From an uncultured Campylobacteraceae bacterium (GTDB taxonomy: Bacteria; Campylobacterota; Campylobacteria; Campylobacterales; Arcobacteraceae), in NCBI GenBank assembly GCA_913057765.1, contig CAJXPH010000174.1:1-5917 (forward strand): a stretch of 5,917 nt of DNA. Reading direction: 5' to 3'. The notes beneath the pieces are model-generated. The model worked only from the letters and a program-made list of their open reading frames with translations, did no database searches and had not been told where the DNA came from. Shown piece after piece: positions 1-5,324 of the stretch. Numbering within the stretch: position 1 is the first letter of the stretch; each line of letters starts with the position of its first letter. Position numbers and translations under genes: made by a program.

Positions 1-26
1 GGCTCGGAGATGTGTATAAGAGACAG
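1..26 (+). other. Nextera/Tn5 library adapter (not genomic)
   Basis: The first 26 bases match the 3' end of the Nextera read-2 transposase adapter. They include the complete 19-bp Tn5 mosaic end AGATGTGTATAAGAGACAG at 8-26. Genomic sequence begins at 27. The gene running off this edge is therefore cut by library construction, and its reading frame should not be extended into these bases. Confidence 0.98.
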
Positions 27-533
27 ATCATGAGTAGTAAAATCATAATAAATAACAAGATAATTTTCACGTTTTGCATCATATTTTTTATTTATTAAAT
101 CATATTGAAAAGTTTTTATTCTTGCACTATTTGATAACTTATATGAATTTTTCCAAGAAAACTTTTTTTGTTTTTTTAACTTATACTCTTTCATATAAAT
201 TTCAATTTCTATCCAGTCATAATATAAAAGTTCATAAAGATATTTTCTATCATGAAAAAGTTTTTGCTTTTTTACAAATTTCCTAAAATCATTTGGAACT
301 TGCCAGACAAAAGGAGTTTCAGGAGTATCTTTCATAAAAAGATTTATACATTTTTCTAGTTCTTTTTGTGATACCTCATCTACAAATAATGGAATAGAGT
401 TTTTTATGACTTCTTCGTATCGCATAAAAACAAGTTTCTGATAAACATTTATAGCAGTACCATCAAATCCATCTTTTTGGTCTATTAAAATATCAAAAAA
501 TCTATCTTGAATATCTTTTTCTATTTTAGGCAT
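27..533 (-). CDS. hvfC: DUF2063 / HvfC-BufC-type MNIO partner protein, 3' end missing
   Basis: Reading the minus strand from the ATG at 533 gives 169 uninterrupted codons up to the adapter, starting MPKIEKDIQDRFFD. Proteins of this family pair with DUF692 oxidases. They are thought to bind the precursor peptide and present it to the oxidase in the cytoplasm. Visible family features are an N-terminal helical segment with YQKLVFMRYEEVIKNSIPLF (about 31-50), a TPETPFVWQVPNDFRKFV stretch (70-87), the ELLYYDWIEIEI helix (101-112), and the start of the C-terminal domain with ENYLVIYYDF (156-165). Typical members are roughly 250 residues, so about a third is missing. The ATG lies inside the end of the oxidase gene, with an 8-nt overlap, which suggests translational coupling. 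The family call rests on these motifs plus its position after a DUF692 gene. Confidence 0.85.
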
Positions 534-1347
534 TTCTAACTCTTTTTACTATTTTCTTCATTTGCTGATATTCACTTGCAAGCGTTTCTAAAGGAGGTAT
601 ATTATTATCTCTTTCAATCATAACAGGGACATCTAATTGTTTTAAAGTATATTCTAAAAGTTTCCAAGTTCCTGAATTAATTGGCATTCCGTGAGAATCT
701 ATTTTCATATTTGAGTCTTCATCATGAAAATGTCCTGCCATATGCATATATGCAACTTTACTTTTATCTATCTCATCGATAAATTTTCTAGCTTTAAAAG
801 TATGGTTTACAGAGTTTACAAATACATTATTAACATCAAGAAGCATTTTAGCCCCTGATTTGTCTAATACTTCATTTATAAAATCAACTTCTCTCATCTC
901 TTGATATGGAACATAATAATACGTTGCATTTTCAAGTATCAAATTTCTTTGAATAATATCCTCAACTTCTTTTACTCTGTCACTAATATGATTTACCATT
1001 TTTTTAGTCATTGGTACAGGAAGAAGTTCATAAGATTGTTTTCCACCAAATGATGAAAAAGAAAGATGTTCAGAATAATATTCGATATTGTATCTATCTA
1101 AAAATTCTTTGACCTGCTTGACAAACTTTCTATTAAGTTTGTCAACAGAGCCAATTGATAATGATAAACCATGTGCAATGGTTGGTCTAGAGAAAACTGC
1201 TTCTTCAAATGCTTTTTCATAAAGTTTTGGCATATACATCCAATTCTCTGGAGTAACTTCCCACCAGTCAGGTTGAAAGTTACTATTTTTCACATCCAAA
1301 AGAAAATCACTTCTTAATCCTAAACCACACCCCTTAATATTTATCAT
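526..1347 (-). CDS. hvfB: DUF692 multinuclear non-heme iron oxidase (MNIO), RiPP maturase
   Basis: This is a complete 273-residue TIM-barrel oxidase of the DUF692 family, which includes MbnB, TglH, BufB and HvfB. Family members use two or three iron ions and O2 to rearrange cysteine residues of a precursor peptide. Motifs appear in the expected order: GLGLR (8-12), WWEVTPENW (28-36), AHGLSLSIGS (58-67), YSEHLSF (91-97), LLPVPMT (108-114), LENATYY (138-144), MLLDVNNVFVNSVNH (168-182), MHMAGH (201-206), IDSHG (216-220) and MIERDN (243-248). Likely metal ligands are H59, E93, H94, N173, H202/H206, D217/H219 and E244, inferred from family position. The IDSHG motif replaces the more usual IDTHD. 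The ATG at 1347 is followed directly by the conserved N-terminus. The gene lies 49 nt after the precursor gene and overlaps the DUF2063 partner gene. Bufferin pathways call this protein BufB. The exact product chemistry cannot be read from the sequence. Confidence 0.95.
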   Translation of the reverse strand: MINIKGCGLGLRSDFLLDVKNSNFQPDWWEVTPENWMYMPKLYEKAFEEAVFSRPTIAHGLSLSIGSVDKLNRKFVKQVKEFLDRYNIEYYSEHLSFSSFGGKQSYELLPVPMTKKMVNHISDRVKEVEDIIQRNLILENATYYYVPYQEMREVDFINEVLDKSGAKMLLDVNNVFVNSVNHTFKARKFIDEIDKSKVAYMHMAGHFHDEDSNMKIDSHGMPINSGTWKLLEYTLKQLDVPVMIERDNNIPPLETLASEYQQMKKIVKRVRNA

Positions 1348-1396
1348 TAATTTTTTTGCCTTTTTTAATTTTTCTTAACTACGATTGCTCGCCATT

Positions 1397-1717
1397 TCAC
1401 CCACATTTACCAGCGCCACAAGAACCTGATGCTTTTTTCTTAGTATCTTTCTTCATATCGCCACCACATTTACCAGCACCGCAAGAACCATCCATTTTTT
1501 TACCAGCTTTTCCTGTCATTTCACCAGCTTTTTTCTTCATATCGCCACCACATTTACCAGCGCCACAAGAACCATCCATTTTCTTTTCAACTTTTTTCAT
1601 GTCACCACCACATTTACCAGCACCACACGATCCACTTTTCTCACCTGCATATGCACCAGTACTTGCTAATGCTGCACCTAAAAGAATTCCAGCTAATTTA
1701 ATTTTTGTATTTTTCAT
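1397..1717 (-). CDS. hvfA: Secreted Cys-repeat RiPP precursor, HvfA/bufferin-like
   Basis: This 106-residue protein has a signal peptide (KNTKIK basic start, hydrophobic 8-20, likely cleavage after AYA at 22-24). The mature part is low-complexity and Gly/Lys-rich, with four copies of GSCGAGKCG at 29-37, 49-57, 78-86 and 98-106. The first three continue as GDMKK. All eight cysteines lie in the repeats, two per unit, and the signal peptide has none. The GKCG core resembles the EGKCG motifs of HvfA peptides, whose cysteines are converted by the HvfB oxidase to oxazolone/thioamide copper ligands. DUF692 and DUF2063 genes lie immediately downstream. The ATG has a good Shine-Dalgarno (AAGGGA, 8 nt upstream). 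The predicted role is a periplasmic or exported copper-binding peptide. Which cysteines are modified is unknown. The repeat departs from EGKCG (Ala-Gly before Lys, plus an extra leading Cys), so this may be a distinct subtype. Confidence 0.9.
   Translation of the reverse strand: MKNTKIKLAGILLGAALASTGAYAGEKSGSCGAGKCGGDMKKVEKKMDGSCGAGKCGGDMKKKAGEMTGKAGKKMDGSCGAGKCGGDMKKDTKKKASGSCGAGKCG
1400..1633 (-). repeat. Four in-frame GSCGAGKCG-coding repeats
   Basis: In transcription order the 27-bp repeat cores lie at 1633-1607, 1573-1547, 1486-1460 and 1426-1400. Start-to-start spacing is 20, 29 and 20 codons. The middle linker carries an extra Ala/Gly/Lys stretch (about AGEMTGKAGK). Units 2 and 3 differ only at synonymous third positions across the 13-codon unit, for example TGT/TGC and GGC/GGT. 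Unit 1 differs from them at more synonymous positions (TCG for TCT, GAC for GAT) but encodes the same peptide. The fourth unit ends the protein directly after KCG. Confidence 0.95.
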
Positions 1718-1786
1718 TTTGTATTTCCCTTTTTTATATTGTTAATTATTATATATTTTTAATTTTAAATCTGTTTTAAACAAATA
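1718..1786 (-). promoter_or_regulatory. yceI-hvfA intergenic gap with possible internal promoter
   Basis: This 69-nt, very AT-rich gap holds the precursor's ribosome site (AAGGGA, 1731-1726) and a minus-strand TATAAT at 1753-1748 that could be a -10 box. No convincing -35 is visible, which is usual in Campylobacterota. TTTTAAA occurs twice 11 bp apart (1763-1769 and 1774-1780), but in such AT-rich DNA this may be chance. No terminator with a T-tract separates yceI from hvfA. The precursor could be read from yceI, from this promoter, or from both. Confidence 0.35.
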
Positions 1787-2365
1787 TTATTGTTCTACAG
1801 CTTCAACTTCAATTTCAAGTTTTACTTTTTCACCGACAGCAAAACCACCAAACTCTAAGGCTTTATTCCATTTAAGATCAAAATCACCTCTATTAATTTT
1901 TCCTTCTAAAGTAAATCCAACACGGTTATTACCTTCGAAATCTTTAATTGTACCTATATCTTCAACGTCAAGTTTTACTTCTTTAGTAATACCTCTAATT
2001 GTAAGATCACCTATCATAACACCTTCATCACCATCAGCTTTATATGATTTCATGTTAAAAGTGATTTGAGGATGTTTATCCGCTAAAAAAAAGTCTTCAC
2101 TTCTTAAGTGATTATCTCTTTTTACTATTCCAGTATCTACTGATTTTGTTTGAATTACTGCATTTAGTTTCTTAAATGTTTTAGTTTTATGATCAAAATC
2201 TATTGTCGCATCAAAAGCTTTGAACTCACCTTTTATATTTGTAATCATTAAATGTTTTACAGAAAATCCCACTTCTGTATGACTAGCATCCAATGAATGA
2301 GGTGAAGCATTTGCTAAACTAAAAGTTAAAACCGACGCTGCAATTACACTTGATAATAATCTCAT
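1787..2365 (-). CDS. YceI-family periplasmic lipocalin-like protein
   Basis: This complete 192-residue protein has a Sec signal peptide (hydrophobic 4-18, likely cleavage after ANA at 18-20). The mature sequence begins with the YceI hallmark SLDASHTEVGFSVKHLMI (24-41). It continues with the family's beta-barrel pattern: IKGEFKAFDATIDFD, then HLRSEDFFLADKHPQITFN, then LTIRGITKEVKLDVE, then NRVGFTLEGKINRGDFDLKW. YceI proteins are small periplasmic barrels that bind isoprenoid-type lipids. Their physiological role is poorly defined and several are stress-induced. The start is firmly set by AAGGAG at 2377-2372, 6 nt before the ATG. It is the first gene of the minus-strand cluster and is only 69 nt from the RiPP precursor, so it may lead that operon. 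Why a YceI protein would accompany a copper RiPP is not known from the sequence. Confidence 0.95.
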   Translation of the reverse strand: MRLLSSVIAASVLTFSLANASPHSLDASHTEVGFSVKHLMITNIKGEFKAFDATIDFDHKTKTFKKLNAVIQTKSVDTGIVKRDNHLRSEDFFLADKHPQITFNMKSYKADGDEGVMIGDLTIRGITKEVKLDVEDIGTIKDFEGNNRVGFTLEGKINRGDFDLKWNKALEFGGFAVGEKVKLEIEVEAVEQ

Positions 2366-2400
2366 TTTTTACTCCTTGATTTGTTTGATAAATGAATTTT

Positions 2401-2406
2401 AATATA
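2401..2406 (-). promoter_or_regulatory. Candidate -10 box for yceI operon
   Basis: TATATT on the minus strand lies about 35 nt before the yceI ATG and 5 bp downstream of the tandem CTACAC repeat, which would occupy the -35 position. A weak or absent -35 replaced by an activator site is a common OmpR-family arrangement. This was read by eye with no transcription start data. Confidence 0.4.
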
Positions 2407-2411
2407 GTTTC

Positions 2412-2428
2412 GTGTAGTCAATGTGTAG
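2412..2428 (-). promoter_or_regulatory. Tandem CTACAC-N5-CTACAC, putative response-regulator site
   Basis: GTGTAG occurs at 2412-2417 and 2423-2428 on the plus strand (CTACAC twice on the minus strand). The repeats are exact, head to tail, with an 11-bp period. That matches one DNA helical turn and the tandem half-sites bound by OmpR/PhoB-family dimers. The site sits between yceI and a response-regulator gene of that family. A related CCATAT-N5-CCACAT element lies in the other divergent region at 4960-4976. Binding by either regulator in this window is inferred. Confidence 0.5.
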
Positions 2429-2446
2429 ATATAAATTTTTATTATA

Positions 2447-2455
2447 TGTTATACT
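2447..2455 (+). promoter_or_regulatory. Extended -10 (TGtTATACT) of first regulator gene
   Basis: TGTTATACT is a near-consensus extended -10 element. Its hexamer ends 7 nt before the A of the regulator's ATG at 2463, so transcription probably begins at or within a base or two of the start codon. The interval CTTCTTT holds no Shine-Dalgarno sequence. The same TGnTATACT element precedes the paralogous regulator gene on the other strand. Confidence 0.5.
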
Positions 2456-2462
2456 CTTCTTT

Positions 2463-3122
2463 ATGAAAATATTACTACTAGAAGACGATTTAATACTGAA
2501 TGAAATAATTGAAGAGTTTCTTGACTCTTTAGAATATGAAGTAGTCTCTGTATATGATGGAATGAAAGCCAGCGAATGTATATATGATGAACACTTTGAT
2601 TTACTTATATTGGACGTAAATGTACCAAATATAACAGGTTTCGAGTTTTTAAAAAACTTAAGAGAAAATAGTATAACTACACCAGCAATATTTATTACAT
2701 CACTTAATTCTGTAGAAGATATAGAAGAAGGTTTCAAAGCTGGAGCTGATGATTATTTAAAAAAACCCTTTGAATTAAAAGAGTTAGAACTTAGAATAAA
2801 CAATATAAAAAGACTTCTACATTTAGAAGAAGATGAAATAATTATTGATGAAGATATTAAATTTAATACGAAACTGAATTTTGTAGACAATGATACTATA
2901 AGAACAAAACTTCCTTTAAAAGAAGCCCAAATTTTAAAATATCTTGCAAACAATACTAATAGATGTGTATCACAAGATGAACTATCATCAAATATTTGGT
3001 CTTATGAAGGAGCACCAACATCATCAACTATAAGAACATATATAAAGAATATAAGAAAAGTTATTGGAGAGGAACATATAGAGACAATAAAAGGAGTTGG
3101 TTATCGATTTAACAAGAAGTGA
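2463..3122 (+). CDS. OmpR-family response regulator (paralogue 1)
   Basis: This is a 219-residue two-component DNA-binding regulator. The receiver domain (1-118) has acidic pocket E7/D8/D9, phospho-acceptor D51 in LLILDVNVP, switch T79 and K101 in KKPF. The C-terminal winged helix (about 130-219) has the recognition-helix region TSSTIRTYIKNIRKVIG and ends in the typical ETIKGVGYRF hairpin. I set the start at MKILLLEDD. A start 14 codons upstream (2421) would add a hydrophobic tail foreign to receiver domains. The gene is divergent from yceI and overlaps the histidine kinase gene by 26 nt, so kinase and regulator form a cognate pair. It is closely similar to the regulator at 4910-4251: 42 of the first 60 residues are identical by hand count, and the recognition helices are nearly alike. 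It is probably autoregulated through the repeat at 2412-2428 (inference). Confidence 0.95.
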   Translation: MKILLLEDDLILNEIIEEFLDSLEYEVVSVYDGMKASECIYDEHFDLLILDVNVPNITGFEFLKNLRENSITTPAIFITSLNSVEDIEEGFKAGADDYLKKPFELKELELRINNIKRLLHLEEDEIIIDEDIKFNTKLNFVDNDTIRTKLPLKEAQILKYLANNTNRCVSQDELSSNIWSYEGAPTSSTIRTYIKNIRKVIGEEHIETIKGVGYRFNKK

Positions 3123-4254
3123 GAGAAATACTTTTTTTAGATTCCTTGGTTTATACCTTGGGTCTTCTTTTATATTACTATCAGTAATTTTCTATTTATT
3201 CTACAAAATAGAATCTAAACTTCACTATGATTTAATCACTTCAAATATGCAAAATGTTGCATCAAAAGTTTCTTCAAGTATTATTTATGCCCATATGTCT
3301 GAACTTACTATAAATACAACCAAACTTTCAAAATATATAAAATATGATTATGCATTATATGATAAAAACCATCGAAGACTAGCTGGAAATATTGATGAAA
3401 ACATAAATCTAGGAGAAAGACTTCAAAAAGTCAATGACAATTTTATTCTTGTGGATGGAACGCCAAGAGGTCATCTAGGTGTCTATCATATAGCTATTAA
3501 AGAGAATTTCTTTAAAGATAAAATCACAAAACTGATAGAAGATATAATTCTTTATTTTGTAATTATCTTTTCAATCATTGCTATTATTGGTTACTATTTA
3601 GCAAACTTATTTATTAGTCCTATAATAAATGAAAGAAGAAAACTAAACAATTTTATAAAAGACACAACCCATGAGTTAAATACTCCAATTACTGCTATTC
3701 TCATGAGTACAAGCAAAGACGCCATCCCTTCAGAAAAAAATATGCAAAGAATAAATTTAAGTGCAAAAAGAATATCTGAGATATATAAAGACTTAGTCTA
3801 TCTTTTCCTACAAAACAATAATAAAAAACCAACTCCAACTAATTTGGATTTGGATGCCATAGTAAAAGAGCAATTACAATACTTTGAAGCTTTTGCTTCG
3901 AAAAAACAGATTAAGATAACATCACAATTAGAACCAACAAAATATTTAATAGATAAAGAAAACTTTATTAGACTTGTAAACAATATTCTCTCAAATGCAA
4001 TTAAATACAATAATATTGGTGGGAGTATTGATATAAAGCTAAAGAATAATATTTTATCAATAGAAGATAGTGGAATAGGAATAAAAAAAGAGCTTCTTAA
4101 AGATATTTTTAATCGTTACTATAGAGCAACGAAAGATCAAGGTGGCTTTGGAATTGGTCTAAATATTGTTTATCATATCTGTCAAGAGTATAAAATAAAG
4201 ATTGATGTTAAATCTGAAGAAAATGTAGGAACAACATTTACTCTAAAGTTTTAA
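3097..4254 (+). CDS. Membrane sensor histidine kinase
   Basis: This is a sensor kinase of up to 385 residues, and the partner of the upstream response regulator. Transmembrane helix 1 spans about 16-38, an extracytoplasmic sensor about 39-148, and transmembrane helix 2 about 149-172. The H-box KDTTHELNTPITAI carries phospho-acceptor H192. The ATPase domain has an N-box (LVNNILSNAIKYN, key N300), G1 (DSGIGI, 324-329), an F-region (FNRYYRA) and G2 (GGFGIGL, 349-355). No clear HAMP, PAS or known metal motif is seen. The sensor does contain several His and Met residues (H43, H66, M67, H92, H126, H131). The start is uncertain. The earliest usable codon is TTG at 3097, inside the regulator's end, and there is no in-frame ATG before the first membrane helix. 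An AAGGAG directly abuts that TTG. The stop overlaps that of the opposing regulator gene by 4 nt. The signal is unknown; the gene context suggests metal. Confidence 0.93.
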   Translation: MVIDLTRSERNTFFRFLGLYLGSSFILLSVIFYLFYKIESKLHYDLITSNMQNVASKVSSSIIYAHMSELTINTTKLSKYIKYDYALYDKNHRRLAGNIDENINLGERLQKVNDNFILVDGTPRGHLGVYHIAIKENFFKDKITKLIEDIILYFVIIFSIIAIIGYYLANLFISPIINERRKLNNFIKDTTHELNTPITAILMSTSKDAIPSEKNMQRINLSAKRISEIYKDLVYLFLQNNNKKPTPTNLDLDAIVKEQLQYFEAFASKKQIKITSQLEPTKYLIDKENFIRLVNNILSNAIKYNNIGGSIDIKLKNNILSIEDSGIGIKKELLKDIFNRYYRATKDQGGFGIGLNIVYHICQEYKIKIDVKSEENVGTTFTLKF

Positions 4255-4910
4255 AGATTTAGTTTATATCCTATACCTTTAATAGTAGTAATTCTATCTT
4301 TTCCTAATATTTTTCGTAAATTCTTTATATAAGTTCTAATAGTTGTAGCTGTTGGAACCTCATCATATATCCAATTATTTAAAGATATCTCTTCTATTGA
4401 AATTGATTTCTTTTGATTTTTTATAAAATATTCAAAAACTTTTGCTTCTGTTTTAGATAAATGAGTTTCAATATCCCATACAGTTACAAATTTAGTATCA
4501 TGATTATATGAAACTTCTTCACTCAACTTTATGATCCCTGAACTTTCAATTTGCCTAAGTCTTTTTATATTATTTATTCTAAGTTCTAATTCACTTAAAT
4601 GAAAAGGTTTTTTAATATAATCATCGGCACCAGAATCAAAACCTTCTTCCATATCCTTCGAAGTATGAAGAGAAGTAATATATATAGTGGGAATATCAAT
4701 ACTATTCTTTTTTAAACTCTTTAATAAATCAAAACCATTTAAAGAAGGAACATTTACATCTAAAAGTAATAAGTCAAAAGAGTTTTCATATATAGATTCT
4801 AAAGCTTCCTGACCGTCGTATGTAGAAACTACTTCATAGCCTAATTCTTCTAGAAATTCTTCTATTATCTCATTTAACAATGTGTCATCTTCTAATAAAA
4901 GAACTTTCAT
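4251..4910 (-). CDS. OmpR-family response regulator (paralogue 2, no own kinase in window)
   Basis: This 219-residue regulator is the same length as paralogue 1. It has receiver acidic residues E7/D8/D9, phospho-acceptor D51 in LLLLDVNVP, T79, and K101 in KKPF. The winged helix carries TATTIRTYIKNLRKILG and TTIKGIGYKLNL. The ATG follows AAGG with normal spacing and an extended -10 at 4944-4936. The gene is convergent with the kinase gene, sharing a TTAA at the stops, and divergent from the cytochrome gene. It lacks an adjacent co-directional kinase, so it may accept phosphate from the kinase at 3097-4254 or from a kinase elsewhere. The near-identical recognition helix suggests its DNA site overlaps that of paralogue 1. 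An ancestral duplication of the regulator is the simplest origin. Confidence 0.95.
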   Translation of the reverse strand: MKVLLLEDDTLLNEIIEEFLEELGYEVVSTYDGQEALESIYENSFDLLLLDVNVPSLNGFDLLKSLKKNSIDIPTIYITSLHTSKDMEEGFDSGADDYIKKPFHLSELELRINNIKRLRQIESSGIIKLSEEVSYNHDTKFVTVWDIETHLSKTEAKVFEYFIKNQKKSISIEEISLNNWIYDEVPTATTIRTYIKNLRKILGKDRITTIKGIGYKLNL

Positions 4911-4935
4911 TTAATACCTTTTATAAATTATTTTA

Positions 4936-4944
4936 AGTATATCA
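4936..4944 (-). promoter_or_regulatory. Extended -10 (TGaTATACT) of second regulator gene
   Basis: On the minus strand TGATATACT lies about 25 nt before the ATG at 4910. This leaves room for a short leader carrying the AAGG ribosome site. It is the same element as at 2447-2455 in front of paralogue 1. The tandem repeat at 4960-4976 begins 18 bp upstream of the hexamer, compared with 21 bp in the other promoter. Confidence 0.5.
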
Positions 4945-4959
4945 TTTTTAATTAATTTT

Positions 4960-4976
4960 CCATATTCTTTCCACAT
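4960..4976 (+). promoter_or_regulatory. Tandem CCATAT-N5-CCACAT, putative response-regulator site
   Basis: CCATATTC (4960-4967) and CCACATTC (4971-4978) form an imperfect head-to-tail repeat with an 11-bp period. The hexamers fit the pattern CYAYAY shared with CTACAC twice at 2428-2412, in the same orientation relative to the effector gene downstream. The element ends 8 bp before the cytochrome -10, where an activator would replace a -35 box. Recognition by the paralogous regulators is inferred. Confidence 0.4.
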
Positions 4977-4981
4977 TCAAA

Positions 4982-4990
4982 TGTCATAAT
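4982..4990 (+). promoter_or_regulatory. Extended -10 (TGtCATAAT) of cytochrome/DUF411 operon
   Basis: TGTCATAAT is a one-mismatch extended -10 about 30 nt before the cytochrome ATG at 5021. No -35 consensus is seen. The tandem repeat at 4960-4976 lies in that position. This is an eye call without mapped transcripts. Confidence 0.4.
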
Positions 4991-5020
4991 AACTAAATTT
5001 AAAAAGTAGAGAGCCTTAAA

Positions 5021-5314
5021 ATGAAATATTTATTACTTTTTTCTATTTTTATTACAAGTTTATTTTCAATGGAAGAAGGAGCTGTTTTATATGCTTCTTG
5101 TAAATTTTGCCATGGACTAAAAGCTCAAATGATATATGTTGATAAAATTCCAAGTATAAAAGATATGGATTTAGAAACTCTAGAATTAAAACTAAAGTTA
5201 TACAAAGAAGGCTCTATTGATGCTTACGGATATGGTCCAATTATGAAACAACAAATGAAAAATATACCTGATGAAAAGATTTCAGTTTTAGCTAAATATA
5301 TAAAAAACTTATAG
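5021..5314 (+). CDS. Small periplasmic c-type cytochrome
   Basis: This 97-residue class I cytochrome c has a signal peptide (hydrophobic 2-15, likely cleaved near FS at 15-16) and a mature domain of about 80 residues. A single haem-attachment motif CKFCH sits at 27-31, preceded by EGAVLYAS. The distal axial methionine is probably M75 or M79 in GPIMKQQMKNIP. The C-terminal helix DEKISVLAKYIKNL is typical of the fold. It would carry one covalently bound haem in the periplasm and shuttle electrons, partner unknown. It is first in a plus-strand operon, 10 nt before the DUF411 gene, behind an extended -10 and the putative regulator site. Placing a cytochrome with a copper-type DUF411 protein suggests a role in redox handling of the metal, which is inference. 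Confidence 0.92.
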   Translation: MKYLLLFSIFITSLFSMEEGAVLYASCKFCHGLKAQMIYVDKIPSIKDMDLETLELKLKLYKEGSIDAYGYGPIMKQQMKNIPDEKISVLAKYIKNL

Positions 5315-5324
5315 AAGGAAAATT

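Noticed and set aside
8..26. Tn5 mosaic ends as evidence of a natural transposon
   Set aside because: The adjoining bases are exact Nextera primer sequence, so this is library chemistry, not a mobile element in the genome.
74..286. Plus-strand 70-codon open frame
   Set aside because: It lies antisense to the DUF2063 partner gene, is Phe/Tyr/Leu-rich, has no recognisable domain and no ribosome site.
1356..1745. Plus-strand frame encoding a PPHLPAPQEP-repeat protein
   Set aside because: It is the exact antisense image of the Cys-repeat precursor. The periodicity comes from the real gene, and the minus-strand frame has the signal peptide, ribosome site and pathway context.
1768..1800. Hairpin across the yceI stop (TTGAACAA / TTGTTTAA) as a terminator
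   Set aside because: The stem is nearly all A-T with one G-C pair, and no T-tract follows in the minus-strand direction. It is too weak to call.
2421..2462. Upstream start giving a 14-residue extension of the first regulator
   Set aside because: The extension (MCRYKFLLYVILFF) is hydrophobic and absent from receiver domains. It overlaps the putative regulator site and promoter, and the paralogue starts exactly at MKVLLLEDD.
2399..2737. Minus-strand Ser/Ile-rich open frame
   Set aside because: It is antisense to the first response regulator. Its low-complexity Ser/Ile composition is typical of AT-rich shadow frames.
2753..2953. Minus-strand 66-codon frame
   Set aside because: It is antisense to the regulator's linker and winged helix, with no motif.
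3798..4010. Minus-strand 70-codon frame
   Set aside because: It is antisense to the kinase catalytic region, with no motif or ribosome site.
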